From: Campylobacter iguaniorum
GTDB taxonomy: Bacteria > Campylobacterota > Campylobacteria > Campylobacterales > Campylobacteraceae
Direction of reading: 5' to 3'
DNA length: 64,000 nucleotides
NCBI RefSeq assembly: GCF_000736415.1
Contig: NZ_CP009043.1
Span: 1,302,001-1,366,000, forward strand
The notes beneath the pieces are model-generated. The model saw only the letters and a program-made list of their open reading frames with translations, had not been told where the DNA came from and did no database searches. Positions 35,096 to 44,733 of this stretch are shown one piece after another. The position numbers and the translations under genes were made by a program. Numbering within the stretch: position 1 is the first letter of the stretch; each line of letters starts with the position of its first letter.

Positions 35096-36295
35096 TTAAG
35101 CTAATATTTTAGATACAACGCCTGAACCAACAGTTCTACCACCCTCACGGATCGCAAATCTTGTTCCATCTTCAAGCGCTACTGGAGCAATTAGCTCAAC
35201 AGTAATTTTTAGGTTATCACCAGGCATAACCATCTCTGTACCTTCTGGTAGAGTGATTGAACCAGTAACATCTGTTGTTCTTACATAGAATTGTGGTCTA
35301 TAGTTGTTAAAGAATGGAGTATGTCTACCACCCTCTTCTTTAGTCAAGATATAAACTTCACCCTCGAATTTAGTGTGAGGAGTGATTGATTTTGGCTTAC
35401 AAAGAACCATACCTCTTTCAACATCCTCTTTCTTAGTACCACGTAAAAGAACACCAACGTTATCACCAGCCTCGCCTTGATCCATTTCTTTTCTAAACAT
35501 CTCAACGCCAGTAACTGTTGTAGTTTGTGTATCTCTGATACCTACGATTTCGATTGTATCGCCAACTTTAACGATACCTTTTTCAATTCTACCAGTAACA
35601 ACTGTACCACGACCTGAAATTGAGAATACATCTTCAATTGGCATCAAGAAGTCTTTATCAGTTGCACGAACTGGAGTTGGAATATAGCTATCAACTGCAG
35701 CCATAAGATCCATAATTTTAGCTGACCATTCACCATCAGTACCAGCTTTAGCTTCTTCAAGAGCTTGAAGAGCAGAACCGCTTACGATTGGAGTATCATC
35801 ACCTGGGAAATCATATTCGCTTAGAAGCTCTCTAATTTCCATTTCAACTAACTCTAGAAGTTCAGCGTCATCAACCATATCAGCTTTGTTCATGAAAACA
35901 ACTATATATGGAACACCAACTTGGCGAGATAGAAGAATGTGCTCTCTAGTTTGTGGCATTGGACCATCAGCCGCAGAAACAACTAGAATAGCACCGTCCA
36001 TTTGAGCAGCACCAGTAATCATGTTTTTAACATAGTCGGCGTGGCCTGGGCAGTCGACGTGTGCATAGTGGCGATTTTCAGTCTCATACTCAATGTGAGA
36101 AGTAGCGATTGTAATACCTCTCTCTTTTTCTTCTGGAGCATTATCGATGTTATCGTAATCTTTAAGCTCAGCAAGACCTTTTCTTGAAAGAACAGCAGAT
36201 ATAGCAGCTGTTAATGTTGTTTTACCGTGGTCAACGTGACCAATAGTACCGATGTTTACGTGTGGCTTATTACGTGAAAATTTTTCCTTAGCCAT
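35096..36295 (-). CDS. tuf: Elongation factor Tu
   Basis: 399 residues. Delivers aminoacyl-tRNA to the ribosome. GTPase motifs: [14 protein letters not shown] (P-loop), [13 protein letters not shown] (switch I), [12 protein letters not shown] (G3), NKADMVDD (G4). Domains II and III follow and end [14 protein letters not shown]. Only one tuf copy in the window, downstream of four tRNA genes as in the ancestral tufB arrangement. GGAGGAT precedes the ATG. Confidence 0.99.
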   Translation of the reverse strand: MAKEKFSRNKPHVNIGTIGHVDHGKTTLTAAISAVLSRKGLAELKDYDNIDNAPEEKERGITIATSHIEYETENRHYAHVDCPGHADYVKNMITGAAQMDGAILVVSAADGPMPQTREHILLSRQVGVPYIVVFMNKADMVDDAELLELVEMEIRELLSEYDFPGDDTPIVSGSALQALEEAKAGTDGEWSAKIMDLMAAVDSYIPTPVRATDKDFLMPIEDVFSISGRGTVVTGRIEKGIVKVGDTIEIVGIRDTQTTTVTGVEMFRKEMDQGEAGDNVGVLLRGTKKEDVERGMVLCKPKSITPHTKFEGEVYILTKEEGGRHTPFFNNYRPQFYVRTTDVTGSITLPEGTEMVMPGDNLKITVELIAPVALEDGTRFAIREGGRTVGSGVVSKILA

Positions 36296-36370
36296 TGTAT
36301 CCTCCGTTATAAATTTTAACTTTTAAAATTTAAAGTTTGTATATTATGTATTTTCTTATTATATCTTAAA

Positions 36371-36445
<75 letters not shown>

Positions 36446-36587
36446 GTTTCTAATAAGAAACAACTTAGCGTGGCAAAGCAGAGTTTTACAATAATAATAC
36501 AAACACCAAAAAAACTTGTAGACTAGAATAACTGCATAATTTAAAGAATAGATAAATTAAGAAACAGCTCCCAGTCAAAAATCCAAA

Positions 36588-36664
36588 TGGAGCGGGAAAC
36601 GGGACTCGAACCCGCGACCCTCAGCTTGGAAGGCTGATGCTCTAGCCAACTGAGCTACTCCCGC
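36588..36664 (-). tRNA. tRNA-Gly (anticodon TCC)
   Basis: 77 nt, acceptor GCGGGAG pairing with TTCCCGC (one G-U type mismatch region), anticodon loop CTTCCAA giving TCC, encoded CCA. Confidence 0.95.
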
Positions 36665-36673
36665 AAATAGCAA

Positions 36674-36758
<85 letters not shown>

Positions 36759-36815
36759 TAAAATGTAAAAAATTTGATTGCTATATGATATCTGGTCAAA
36801 CACTGTAAAAATTAA

Positions 36816-36891
36816 TGGAGCTGGTGAACGGAGTCGAACCGCCGACCTACTGCTTACAAGGCAGTTGCTCTACCAACTGAGCTACACCAGC
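36816..36891 (-). tRNA. tRNA-Thr (anticodon TGT)
   Basis: 76 nt, acceptor GCTGGTG/CACCAGC, anticodon loop CTTGTAA giving TGT, encoded CCA. First gene of the tRNA-tuf block, 21 nt after a perfect promoter. Confidence 0.96.
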
Positions 36892-36912
36892 ACCTTTAAC
36901 TTGTGAGCTGGA

Positions 36913-36941
36913 ATTATATCTTATTTTTTATTTGATGTCAA
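36913..36941 (-). promoter_or_regulatory. Perfect sigma-70 consensus promoter of the tRNA-tuf operon
   Basis: Read leftward: TTGACA (36936-36941), a 17-bp AT-rich spacer, and TATAAT (36913-36918), 21 nt before tRNA-Thr(TGT). All twelve bases match the E. coli consensus with the ideal spacing. Campylobacter promoters usually lack a recognisable -35 box, so this marks a very strong promoter. Confidence 0.92.
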
Positions 36942-37076
36942 GGGTTTTTTATCTTTTTATTGATAATTTTTAAATTATTAAAAATGAGTATAAATTTATA
37001 GCAAAATGGCAATAAATTAAAAAAATTAGCTAAAAAAATAAAAGATTAAAAAAATGATTTAAAATTAAAATTGTAG

Positions 37077-37167
37077 TGGCGGACAGAGAGGGATTTGAAC
37101 CCTCGAAGCCCGATTAAGACTTGCACCCTTAGCAGGGGTGTGGTTTCAGCCGCTCACCCATCTGTCC
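37077..37167 (-). tRNA. tRNA-Ser (anticodon GCT)
   Basis: 91 nt class II tRNA; acceptor GGACAGA/TCTGTCC, anticodon loop CTGCTAA giving GCT, long variable arm, encoded CCA. Confidence 0.95.
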
Positions 37168-37184
37168 TTAAAAAGTGAAATGCA

Positions 37185-37190
37185 ATTATA
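37185..37190 (-). promoter_or_regulatory. Probable tRNA-Ser promoter, -10 box TATAAT
   Basis: TATAAT on the minus strand, 17 nt before the mature 5' end of tRNA-Ser. No clear -35 box. Confidence 0.55.
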
Positions 37191-37251
37191 TCCCTAAGTC
37201 TCTTATAAAATGCTTAAATTTACAAATGAAAATTGCATTTTATATTTACTA

Positions 37252-37938
37252 CTATGAATTTATATATGATAATATCTTTGCAGCTATCTCATTTGGTTTT
37301 TGTACTTGGTATATAGGGCGACCTACTACTATGAAATCAGATCTATTTTGAATAGCCATTTCAAGATTTGCCACTCTTTTTTGGTCGTTGCTAGCCTCAC
37401 CAAAAGGACGTATGCCAGGAGTCAAAGTAATCAATTTATCGTTTGTAGCATTTTTGATCGCCAAACTCTCAAATACAGAGCAAACCATTCCATCAAGCCC
37501 ACACTCATAAGCAATTTTAGAAAATCTACTCACACTATCACCAATATCAGCGCTATAAATTTCTCTAAAAGTTGGCTCATCGAAACTAGTCAAAGCAGAA
37601 ACCCCAAGCACCAAAGGTCTATTTGGCAATTTTGCTAAACGCTCCATTACAGTGCTCATAGCGACCCTACCACTGCTAGCATGCAAATTTATCATATCAA
37701 CGCCAAGCTTTGAGATAACCTCACAAGCATCAGCCATTGTATTTGGGATATCGTGTACTTTAAGATCCAAAAATATCTTGAAATCCCCAATATTTTTTAG
37801 CTCTTCTATAAATTTAGCCCCATCACGCAAATAAGCTCTAAGCCCGACTTTTAGCCAAAGATCAAGCCCCTTTAGCTCGCTAGCTAAATTTAAGCATTCA
37901 TTTTTGCTCTCAAGATCCAAAGCGACGCAAAGTTTCAT
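37252..37938 (-). CDS. pyrF: Orotidine 5'-phosphate decarboxylase
   Basis: 228-residue TIM barrel; converts OMP to UMP, the last step of pyrimidine synthesis. The catalytic D-x-K-x-x-D signature is visible as [13 protein letters not shown] near residues 56-68, and the phosphate loop as VVGRPI near residue 205. Its start overlaps the nusB stop by 4 nt. The pyrF-nusB-ribH-kdsA order is as in C. jejuni, except for the SMR pair between ribH and kdsA. Confidence 0.96.
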   Translation of the reverse strand: MKLCVALDLESKNECLNLASELKGLDLWLKVGLRAYLRDGAKFIEELKNIGDFKIFLDLKVHDIPNTMADACEVISKLGVDMINLHASSGRVAMSTVMERLAKLPNRPLVLGVSALTSFDEPTFREIYSADIGDSVSRFSKIAYECGLDGMVCSVFESLAIKNATNDKLITLTPGIRPFGEASNDQKRVANLEMAIQNRSDFIVVGRPIYQVQKPNEIAAKILSYINS

Positions 37939-38336
37939 TTGGCTTTGTCCTTGCTTATAGCATCAAGAACGCCGTTTATTAGGCGAGTTGATGAATCACT
38001 TCCAAGCTCGTTTGCTAGTAAGATTGCTTCATTTATGATTATTGCGCCATCTATGTCGCTAAATTTGATCTCATAAGCCCCAAGTCTAAGTATGGCCCTT
38101 TCTACAGTTCCTATCTCTTCAAGTTTCCATTTGCCAAGGTGAGAGTTTAGCTCTTCATCTATCAAATTTAAATTATCCAAAACGCCATTATAAAGGCTTA
38201 AAGTAAAGCTTTTTTGGTCGTTTCTTATCTTTTTTTCTTCAAGAAATTCGCTTGAGAACTCCTCCATTTCGCTGCCCATTTCATTTGCATAAAGCAAGCT
38301 AACGACGCTTTGCCTTACTTGATGTCTTGTTGCCAT
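37935..38336 (-). CDS. nusB: Transcription antitermination protein NusB
   Basis: 133-residue all-helical protein that, with NusE (S10), binds boxA in rRNA leaders and stops premature termination. N-terminal [18 protein letters not shown] and C-terminal [29 protein letters not shown] are the family pattern. One base after ribH and coupled to pyrF by an ATGA overlap. Confidence 0.96.
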   Translation of the reverse strand: MATRHQVRQSVVSLLYANEMGSEMEEFSSEFLEEKKIRNDQKSFTLSLYNGVLDNLNLIDEELNSHLGKWKLEEIGTVERAILRLGAYEIKFSDIDGAIIINEAILLANELGSDSSTRLINGVLDAISKDKAK

Positions 38337-38337
38337 A

Positions 38338-38808
38338 TTAAGCCTTTATATTTTTGTATAAACTTAGAAGCTCTACTATTCCAGTCATCGCTTCAAAGCC
38401 CTTATTTCCAGCTTTTGAGCCTGCTCTTTCTATGGCTTGCTCGATGCTATCAACTGTCAAAACCCCAAATGTAACTGGTTTACCATATTTTAAAGTAACA
38501 CTCGCAATGCCTTTTGTGGTCTCAGCACTCACGTAATCAAAATGTGGCGTACTTCCCCTAATCACAGCTCCCACGCAACACACTGCATCCCATTTGCCAG
38601 TGCTTAGAGCTTTTTCAAGCGCCATTGGGATTTCAAAAGCACCAGGTACAAGTATCAAATCTAGATTTTCTTCCTTGCCGCCATGTCTCAAAAACGCATC
38701 TTTTGCACCTTCAACCAATCTATCTGTTATTATATGATTAAATCTTGCATTGATTATTGCTACTTTTTCATTTCCACTTAGGCTTAAATTTCCTTCTATT
38801 ACGTTCAT
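38338..38808 (-). CDS. ribH: 6,7-dimethyl-8-ribityllumazine synthase
   Basis: 156 residues; condenses the pyrimidine amine with dihydroxybutanone phosphate, the penultimate riboflavin step, as a 60-mer or pentamer. Visible: [42 protein letters not shown] (with the catalytic His) and [26 protein letters not shown] before the ATG. Confidence 0.97.
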   Translation of the reverse strand: MNVIEGNLSLSGNEKVAIINARFNHIITDRLVEGAKDAFLRHGGKEENLDLILVPGAFEIPMALEKALSTGKWDAVCCVGAVIRGSTPHFDYVSAETTKGIASVTLKYGKPVTFGVLTVDSIEQAIERAGSKAGNKGFEAMTGIVELLSLYKNIKA

Positions 38809-38817
38809 ATTTTCTCC

Positions 38818-39141
38818 TTAAATTATTTTCAACATTATAACACTAAAAATTATCAAAAAAAGATAAAAGCACTTTTTTGGGCTTAATTTTTCGTGATTGA
38901 AAAATACCCCCACAAAAACAGCTCCCACAGCACCTATACCAGTCCAAATAGCATAAGCCACAGACATAGCTATTACATTCATTGAGTAACTAAGTAAGCT
39001 TAAAGAAGAAGCAAAAGTAGCAACTAAAAATATAAAACTTGCAGCCTTTTTGACACCTTTAGCCTTCGCCATGTTGTTTAGAAAAATCACACCAACAACT
39101 TCGCAAAGCCCAGCTAAGAGCAAAGCAGCTATATAGATCAC
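38818..39141 (-). CDS. Small multidrug resistance protein, YkkD-like subunit
   Basis: 107 residues, four membrane helices. The membrane Glu is in AGLCEVVGVIFLNNMAK, without the Trp-x-x-GLK motif of its partner; AYAIWTGIGAVGAVFVGV is the SMR helix-3 signature. The pattern is that of B. subtilis YkkD, the dissimilar partner in a heterodimeric SMR exporter. Its start overlaps the stop of the upstream SMR gene by 4 nt. Exports a small cation by proton antiport; guanidinium or an amine drug is plausible. Confidence 0.85.
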   Translation of the reverse strand: MIYIAALLLAGLCEVVGVIFLNNMAKAKGVKKAASFIFLVATFASSLSLLSYSMNVIAMSVAYAIWTGIGAVGAVFVGVFFNHEKLSPKKCFYLFLIIFSVIMLKII

Positions 39142-39464
39142 TTCTCTAGCCTTTTAAGCCCAAAAACTCCAGCCAACAAAGTGGCTATAAAAAATACTCT
39201 TAATAAATTTATCTCATTTCCATTATAATAGTCAGTCGCCATCTCAGCCAAAACTATAAAAAACGCACCAAACCCAACAAACAAAGTATAAGCCACGCTC
39301 GCTGGCAAATACTTAAATGCTTGCATAAATATAAAAAAACTAGCACAAACTAGCAAAGCCGTGATGCCGTATTCTAAATTTGAATTAGCGTGCTTTAGCC
39401 CATACGCCCAGCCACACTCGACAATAGCGCCGATTATTACAAAAACAAAACCTTTGTTTGACAA
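39138..39464 (-). CDS. Small multidrug resistance protein, YkkC/Gdx-like subunit
   Basis: 108 residues, four membrane helices. IVECGWAYGLKHANS carries the proton/cation Glu15 and the W-x-x-GLK motif seen in guanidinium exporters (Gdx/SugE) and in YkkC. AYTLFVGFGAFFIVLAEM is helix 3 and GVFGLKRL ends helix 4. Paired with the next gene as an obligate heterodimer candidate. It starts one base after the kdsA stop, so the pair is embedded in a housekeeping transcript and has no room for a riboswitch. Confidence 0.85.
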   Translation of the reverse strand: MSNKGFVFVIIGAIVECGWAYGLKHANSNLEYGITALLVCASFFIFMQAFKYLPASVAYTLFVGFGAFFIVLAEMATDYYNGNEINLLRVFFIATLLAGVFGLKRLEK

Positions 39465-39465
39465 A

Positions 39466-40266
39466 TTACATTCCTAAAACGTCGCGGATAGCTTTTACTT
39501 CGTTTATATTTTTTTCCAAAGCGTCCAAATTTAGCATATTTGGCCCATCACAAAGCGCCTCACAAGGATTGATGTGTGTTTCATAGAAAAATCCATCTAC
39601 TCCCACGCTAGCAGCAGCTCTTGCAAGATAAGGGACAAATCTACTATCGCCGCCGCTTGTAGCTCCATTTGCGCTAGGCATTTGTACGCTATGAGTCGCA
39701 TCAAAAATCACAGGCGCAAACTCACGCATGATGACTAAACTCCTCATATCTACGACTAAATTTCCATAACCAAAGGTGCTTCCCCTTTCACAAAGATAAA
39801 CGCCATTTTGTTTAGCTACTTCATAGCCAAACTCACTCACGCCACGAGTTTCAAGGACTTTTTTTACGCTGTGTTTCATCGCATCTGGAGCTAAAAACTG
39901 ACCTTTTTTGATATTTACCATCGCTTTTGTTTTAGCAGCAGCCACTAGCAAATCAGTCTGACGGCACAAAAACGCTGGAATCTGAAGAGCGTCAGCCACG
40001 TCAGCTACTGGAGCAGCTTGATAGCTTTCGTGAATGTCAGTTAAAATTTTATATCCAAACTCTTTTTTAACCTCATCAAGTATTTTGCAGCCCTCTTCAA
40101 GTCCAGGCCCTCTAAAGCTACTTATGCTAGTTCTATTTGCCTTATCAAAGCTAGATTTGAAATAAAAATCAATCCAGCCCATTTCGTTAAATTTAGCCAA
40201 TTTCTCAGCGACTTTAAACACTAAATCTCTATTTTCGATGACACAAGGTCCAGCTATCAATATCAT
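39466..40266 (-). CDS. kdsA: 2-dehydro-3-deoxyphosphooctonate aldolase (KDO-8-P synthase)
   Basis: 266-residue TIM barrel; joins PEP and arabinose 5-phosphate to make KDO-8-P for the lipo-oligosaccharide core. Visible: AGPCVIEN (4-11), [12 protein letters not shown], the GPGLEEG loop, [30 protein letters not shown] and DATHSVQ. Cys at AGPC6 and the spacing near DIHE could fit either the metal or non-metal class. Conserved neighbourhood with ribH/nusB/pyrF. Confidence 0.96.
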   Translation of the reverse strand: MILIAGPCVIENRDLVFKVAEKLAKFNEMGWIDFYFKSSFDKANRTSISSFRGPGLEEGCKILDEVKKEFGYKILTDIHESYQAAPVADVADALQIPAFLCRQTDLLVAAAKTKAMVNIKKGQFLAPDAMKHSVKKVLETRGVSEFGYEVAKQNGVYLCERGSTFGYGNLVVDMRSLVIMREFAPVIFDATHSVQMPSANGATSGGDSRFVPYLARAAASVGVDGFFYETHINPCEALCDGPNMLNLDALEKNINEVKAIRDVLGM

Positions 40267-40322
40267 ATTTTTTCCTAAAATTTTTGCCGATTTTAGCTAA
40301 ATTCCACTAAATATTTGCTTAC

Positions 40323-41213
40323 TTACTTCTCTTTAGCTATCAAAATTCCGCTAACGACAATCAAGCATATACCACACATTGCAGCCCAGTTTGGCAAACT
40401 ATCACCAAGCAAAAGCCCAAAAAGCATACTAAATAAAACGTCACTGTAGCTGACAGCTGCCACAACTCCTGCTTTTCTGCTAGCTGCGTAAGCTTTGGTT
40501 AGATAAATTTGAAACCAAGCGCCACAAACTCCCATAAATGCTATATATATGAAACCAGTTAAATTTGGCATAGCAAATTTAGAAAATATAAAATCCAAAT
40601 TTGCAGGCGAATAAAACTCACCCACAACCATACACAAAAGCGGTATAAGTGTCCCAAAAGTCATAAAAGATAAAACTATAATCCTAGTATCATAATATTT
40701 TCTAAGCTCTCTGATACTTGTATAAGCCATCGCCGCCCCAACACCACTCAAAAGCCCAACAAGGTCATTTTTGTTTAGCCCCAAATTTGGCTGGACGATA
40801 AAAACTATACCAATAAATCCGATAAAAATCGCAATCCAACCAAGCTTGCTAAGCTTTTCTTGGAACAAAAACATAGCGATGATAGCTGTAAAAATCGGAG
40901 CTGTTTTTTGAAATGTAAAAGCTGTAGCAAGATTTATTTGAGCGACATTATAAAAAAATGCAAGCAAACCAAGAGTGCCTATAACTCCACGAAAAATAAG
41001 CACAAATGGTCTGCCACCTTTTTGGTGAAGTGGTTTTTTGCCAAGTGCAAAAAGTATGAGAACAAAGCCGATTGCATTTCTAAAAAACACAACTTCAATC
41101 GAGCTCATATCACTACTTAAAAGTTTAGCAAAAGCCCCAGTAGCCGCAAAAAGCAGTGAAGCAATAAGCATATAATAAATACCTAAATGTCTCATCAAAA
41201 AACTTCTATACAT
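40323..41213 (-). CDS. EamA/DMT-family membrane transporter
   Basis: 296 residues, ten membrane helices arranged as two EamA repeats (about 10-145 and 155-290). The first repeat has YYMLIASLLFAATGAFAKLL and a RNAIGFVLILF helix; the repeats are related by FQEKLSKLGWIAIFIGFIGI and the matching C-terminal GLLLGDSLPNWAAMCGI. Substrate unknown; families of this type export metabolites. AGGATTATCT precedes the first ATG; an ATG at codon 7 is possible. Divergent from der. Confidence 0.85.
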   Translation of the reverse strand: MYRSFLMRHLGIYYMLIASLLFAATGAFAKLLSSDMSSIEVVFFRNAIGFVLILFALGKKPLHQKGGRPFVLIFRGVIGTLGLLAFFYNVAQINLATAFTFQKTAPIFTAIIAMFLFQEKLSKLGWIAIFIGFIGIVFIVQPNLGLNKNDLVGLLSGVGAAMAYTSIRELRKYYDTRIIVLSFMTFGTLIPLLCMVVGEFYSPANLDFIFSKFAMPNLTGFIYIAFMGVCGAWFQIYLTKAYAASRKAGVVAAVSYSDVLFSMLFGLLLGDSLPNWAAMCGICLIVVSGILIAKEK

Positions 41214-41310
41214 AGATAATCCTAAAATTATTTTTAAATTTAATTATTAATTAAAGCCCAAATATTAGCATTTACTTGCATAATAATTTATAAATTTAGC
41301 TAATTTTAGG

Positions 41311-41316
41311 TATAAT
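41311..41316 (+). promoter_or_regulatory. Probable der promoter, -10 box TATAAT
   Basis: TATAAT preceded by periodic T-runs (TTTATAAATTTAGCTAATTT), 23 nt before the der ATG. Confidence 0.6.
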
Positions 41317-41339
41317 TGACCAATTTTCAAAGGGATTAT

Positions 41340-42734
41340 ATGAAAAAAATTATACTTATAGGGCGTCCTAATGTCGGAAAAAGTTCGCTCTTTAACAGAC
41401 TTGCTAGACAAAGAATCGCCATCACAAGTGACGTGAGCGGCACCACAAGAGATACAAATAAAGCCGAAATTACTATAGATGATAAAAGCTGTATTTTGAT
41501 AGATAGCGGTGGACTTGATGAGAGCAATGAGCTGTTTAAAAATGTCAAAATCAAAACACTAAGCGAAGCTAAAAACGCTGATATAATCGTATTTATGGTA
41601 GATGGAAAAATGCTACCAGATGATATAGATAAGAAGTTTTTTTATGAATTATCAAGCCTAAATAAACCAATAGCACTTTGTGTAAATAAAGTTGATAGCA
41701 AAAAAGATGAAGAAAGAAGCTGGGAGTTCAATGAATTTGGCGCCAAAACGGTTTTTAACCTATCAGTTAGCCACAATATCGGCACAGATGAGCTATGTGC
41801 GTGGATCTACAACTTCCTTCCAAAAGAGACATTAAAAGCAGATACTAGCGAATTTGACGAGTTTTTAGATGATTTTGATGAAAAAGGCGAAATAGACATC
41901 CAAAAACCAGCAGTTGATTACGAAACCAAAAACATAAATGTCGGAATAATCGGCCGCGTAAATGTCGGCAAATCAAGCCTTTTAAATGCTCTGGTTAAAG
42001 AAAATCGCTCAGTAGTAAGCACCATCGAAGGAACCACGATAGATCCAGTAAATGAGAGCTTTGTCTATGAAGATAGGGTTTTTGAGTTTGTAGATACTGC
42101 AGGTATCAGAAAACGTGGCAAAATCGAAGGAATCGAGAGATTTGCACTCAATAGAACAGAAAAAATACTTGAAAACTCAGACATCGCCTTACTTGTCCTT
42201 GATGCAAGCCAGCCTCTAACAGAACTCGATGAGAGAATCGCTGGAATCGCTGCTAAATTTGAGCTTGGAGTTATCATCGTTTTAAACAAATGGGACAAAG
42301 ATCATGATGAATTTGACAAGGTGGTTTATGAGCTAAGAGATAAATTTAAGTTTCTTGCTTACGCTCCAGTTGTCAGTGTTTCAGCACTTGGCGGCAAAAG
42401 AATACACAAAATCTACCCACTAATTCTTGAAGTCTACAAAAACTACACCCAAAAAATCAAGACTTCAAGACTAAATGAAGTCTTGCAAGACGCTATTTCT
42501 TGCCACCCAATCCCAAGAGATCATGGCAAAATCGTTAAAATATTTTATGGTGCTCAGTTTGGTTTCGCACCACCAAAAATAGCTTTAGTCATGAACAAAC
42601 CAAGATCTTTGCACTTTAGCTATAAACGCTATCTTTTAAACAAATTAAGAGAGAGCTTCGAGCTAAATGGAACTCCAGTCGTGCTAATACCAAAAAATCG
42701 TGGCTCAAATGACGAGGAAAACAATGAAAATTGA
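41340..42734 (+). CDS. der: Ribosome-assembly GTPase Der (EngA)
   Basis: 464 residues from the ATG at 41340, which has AAAGGGATTAT upstream; an earlier in-frame ATG lies in the promoter. Two tandem GTPase domains: the first with [28 protein letters not shown] and NKVDS; the second with [32 protein letters not shown] and NKWDKD. A KH-like C-terminal domain follows. Needed for late 50S maturation. First gene of the der-aroK-trpS-serS run. Confidence 0.96.
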   Translation: MKKIILIGRPNVGKSSLFNRLARQRIAITSDVSGTTRDTNKAEITIDDKSCILIDSGGLDESNELFKNVKIKTLSEAKNADIIVFMVDGKMLPDDIDKKFFYELSSLNKPIALCVNKVDSKKDEERSWEFNEFGAKTVFNLSVSHNIGTDELCAWIYNFLPKETLKADTSEFDEFLDDFDEKGEIDIQKPAVDYETKNINVGIIGRVNVGKSSLLNALVKENRSVVSTIEGTTIDPVNESFVYEDRVFEFVDTAGIRKRGKIEGIERFALNRTEKILENSDIALLVLDASQPLTELDERIAGIAAKFELGVIIVLNKWDKDHDEFDKVVYELRDKFKFLAYAPVVSVSALGGKRIHKIYPLILEVYKNYTQKIKTSRLNEVLQDAISCHPIPRDHGKIVKIFYGAQFGFAPPKIALVMNKPRSLHFSYKRYLLNKLRESFELNGTPVVLIPKNRGSNDEENNEN

Positions 42735-43251
42735 TAAAAATATAGTTTTAATCGGTTTTATGGGCGTTGGAAAAGGCACTATAGCAAGAGAACTAGCCAA
42801 GCAAACGGGGATTTTTGCCATCGATGGCGACGATATGATTGAGAGCTTTGCAAATAAAAAGATAAAAGAAATTTTTGAAGATGATGGCGAAGATGAGTTT
42901 AGAAAAATAGAGTTAAATTTAGCCAAATTTCTAGAAAAATCAGTTTCAAATGCTATTATTTCCACAGGTGGTGGATTTTATAAAGTAAAAAATTTAAACA
43001 AAATCGGTACCGTAATTTACCTAAAATCTAGCTTTGAAAAAATCATCGATAGAATGAAAAAATCAAGTAATTGTGAGAAAAAATTTGCCAAAAGACCGCT
43101 TTTATCAAATTTAGAAAAAGCCAAAGAGCTTCACGATCAAAGAGATAAAGAGTATGAGAAAAAGGCTGATTTTGTAGTTATTATAGAAGACAAATCCGCA
43201 AAACAAATCGCAAAAGAGATAATCAAATTTATCCAAAAAGGTAAGAATTGA
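42724..43251 (+). CDS. aroK: Shikimate kinase
   Basis: 175 residues from ATG 42724 (GAGGAAAACA upstream), overlapping the der stop by 11 nt. Phosphorylates shikimate on the chorismate route. P-loop [16 protein letters not shown] gives the Asp that binds shikimate and Mg; DEFRKIE keeps the shikimate-binding Arg; TGGGF is the Gly-rich substrate loop; KRPLL carries the lid Arg. All expected active-site residues are present. The P-loop ends GKGT where most have GKST. Its neighbour 43248-43757 is a degenerate paralogue. Confidence 0.9.
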   Translation: MKIDKNIVLIGFMGVGKGTIARELAKQTGIFAIDGDDMIESFANKKIKEIFEDDGEDEFRKIELNLAKFLEKSVSNAIISTGGGFYKVKNLNKIGTVIYLKSSFEKIIDRMKKSSNCEKKFAKRPLLSNLEKAKELHDQRDKEYEKKADFVVIIEDKSAKQIAKEIIKFIQKGKN

Positions 43252-43757
43252 GCACTCAAAATATAGTTTTGAGCGGATTTATGGGAAGCGGCAAAAGTAC
43301 CATAGCTAAAGCTTTGGCTACAAATTTGGATAAATTTATGCTTGATTGCGACTATATTTTAGAGGGTTTTAACGCAATGAAGGCTAAAGATATGAGGGCT
43401 AAATTTGGTGATTTGGCATTCAAAATTAGCCAAGAAAAAATGTTTTTGTTTTTGAAAAACAGTGTCAAAAACTCAGTCATCGCAACTGGCGGAAATATGC
43501 ACTGGCTAAGCTTAAACGAACTTGGGGTAAATTTTTACTTAAAAACTAGCTTTGAAACTATCATTGATAGGCTTTCAAAAGATAAAAATGAGCTAGAAAA
43601 AAGACCAATCTTTCAAGATATGCAAAAAGCTTGCAAGCTACACGTTCAAACACAAGATAAATTTAGTCAAATGGCTGATTTTACCATTGTTACAGATGAT
43701 AAATCAATAGAGCTTGTAAAGGACGAGATTTTAAATTTAATAAAGGAAAAATTATGA
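43248..43757 (+). CDS. Second shikimate-kinase-like protein, degenerate active site
   Basis: 169 residues from a TTG start, coupled to the previous stop (TTGA) with AAAAAGG upstream. P-loop GFMGSGKST, DCDYILE and KRPIFQ are retained, so ATP can probably be bound. The Arg that holds the shikimate carboxylate (FRxxE in active kinases) is FKISQE here, and the TGGGF loop is TGGNMH. It probably arose by tandem duplication of aroK. It may phosphorylate something else or act without catalysis. Shared frame, spacing and codon use with its neighbours argue that it is expressed. Confidence 0.75.
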   Translation: MSTQNIVLSGFMGSGKSTIAKALATNLDKFMLDCDYILEGFNAMKAKDMRAKFGDLAFKISQEKMFLFLKNSVKNSVIATGGNMHWLSLNELGVNFYLKTSFETIIDRLSKDKNELEKRPIFQDMQKACKLHVQTQDKFSQMADFTIVTDDKSIELVKDEILNLIKEKL

Positions 43758-44725
43758 GAACATTGACTGGACTTCAGCCTTCAGGGAAGTTCCATTTAGG
43801 CAATTATTTTGCTAGTATAAAACCTATGGTAGAAGCTCAAAATTTAGGCAAAGATGATATGTTTATGTTTATCGCAAATTATCATGCCATGACTTCAGTA
43901 AGCGAAGCAAAGAAACTAAAAGACGCTACTTTTGAGGCTGCGGCTGCGTTTTTAGCTCTTGGCATAGACCCAGACAAATCGACATTTTGGGTGCAAAGCG
44001 ATGTAAAAGAGGTCTTGGAGCTTTACTGGATTTTGAGTCAGCTCACGCCTATGGGCTTGGTCGAGCGTGCTCATGCTTACAAAGACAAAGTGGCAAAAGG
44101 CGCTGAGGCTCATCATGGGCTTTTTAGCTATCCAGTTTTGATGGCTGCTGATATATTGCTTTTTAATTCAAATTTAGTCCCAGTTGGCAAAGATCAGATC
44201 CAGCACGTCGAAATAGCAAGAGATTTGGCACTTAAATTTAACAACGCTCATGGCGAGATTTTTGTCTTACCTGAGGCTAAAGTTGAGGCAAACATAGCCA
44301 CAGTTCCAGGAACAGATGGAGCCAAAATGAGTAAAAGCTACGGAAATACAATAGATATTTTCAGTGACGCAAAGACGCTTAAAAAACAGTGCTCTAGCAT
44401 AGTGACTGACTCGACTCCACTTGAAGAGCCAAAAGAGTGGAAAACCTGCAATGTCTTTGCAATTGCTAAGCTATTTTTGGATGACGCAGGTCAAGCTGAG
44501 CTAGCTAAAAGATACGAAAAAGGCGGCGAAGGATATGGGCATTTTAAAATGTATTTAAATGAGCTTGTTTGGAACTATTTTGGCGATGCTAGAGATAAAT
44601 TTGATTATTACATAAATCACAAAAATGAAGTTTATGAGATGCTCGACACTGGTGCGAATAAAGCCAGAAAAGTAGCTAGGGCGACTATGGAAAAAGTAAG
44701 AGACGTAGTTGGAATTTATAGATAG
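43754..44725 (+). CDS. trpS: Tryptophanyl-tRNA synthetase
   Basis: 323-residue class I synthetase. Loads Trp onto tRNA-Trp, also encoded in the window (34774-34849). The HIGH-type motif is [10 protein letters not shown] near residue 11-20; the KMSKS loop appears intact as [10 protein letters not shown] near residue 193. MAADILLFN is a conserved block. ATGA overlap with the previous stop. Confidence 0.97.
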   Translation: MRTLTGLQPSGKFHLGNYFASIKPMVEAQNLGKDDMFMFIANYHAMTSVSEAKKLKDATFEAAAAFLALGIDPDKSTFWVQSDVKEVLELYWILSQLTPMGLVERAHAYKDKVAKGAEAHHGLFSYPVLMAADILLFNSNLVPVGKDQIQHVEIARDLALKFNNAHGEIFVLPEAKVEANIATVPGTDGAKMSKSYGNTIDIFSDAKTLKKQCSSIVTDSTPLEEPKEWKTCNVFAIAKLFLDDAGQAELAKRYEKGGEGYGHFKMYLNELVWNYFGDARDKFDYYINHKNEVYEMLDTGANKARKVARATMEKVRDVVGIYR

Positions 44726-44733
44726 GAAAGACG

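Noticed and set aside
39465-39520. Guanidine riboswitch for the SMR pair
   Set aside because: Only one base separates kdsA from the first SMR gene, so a riboswitch leader has no room.
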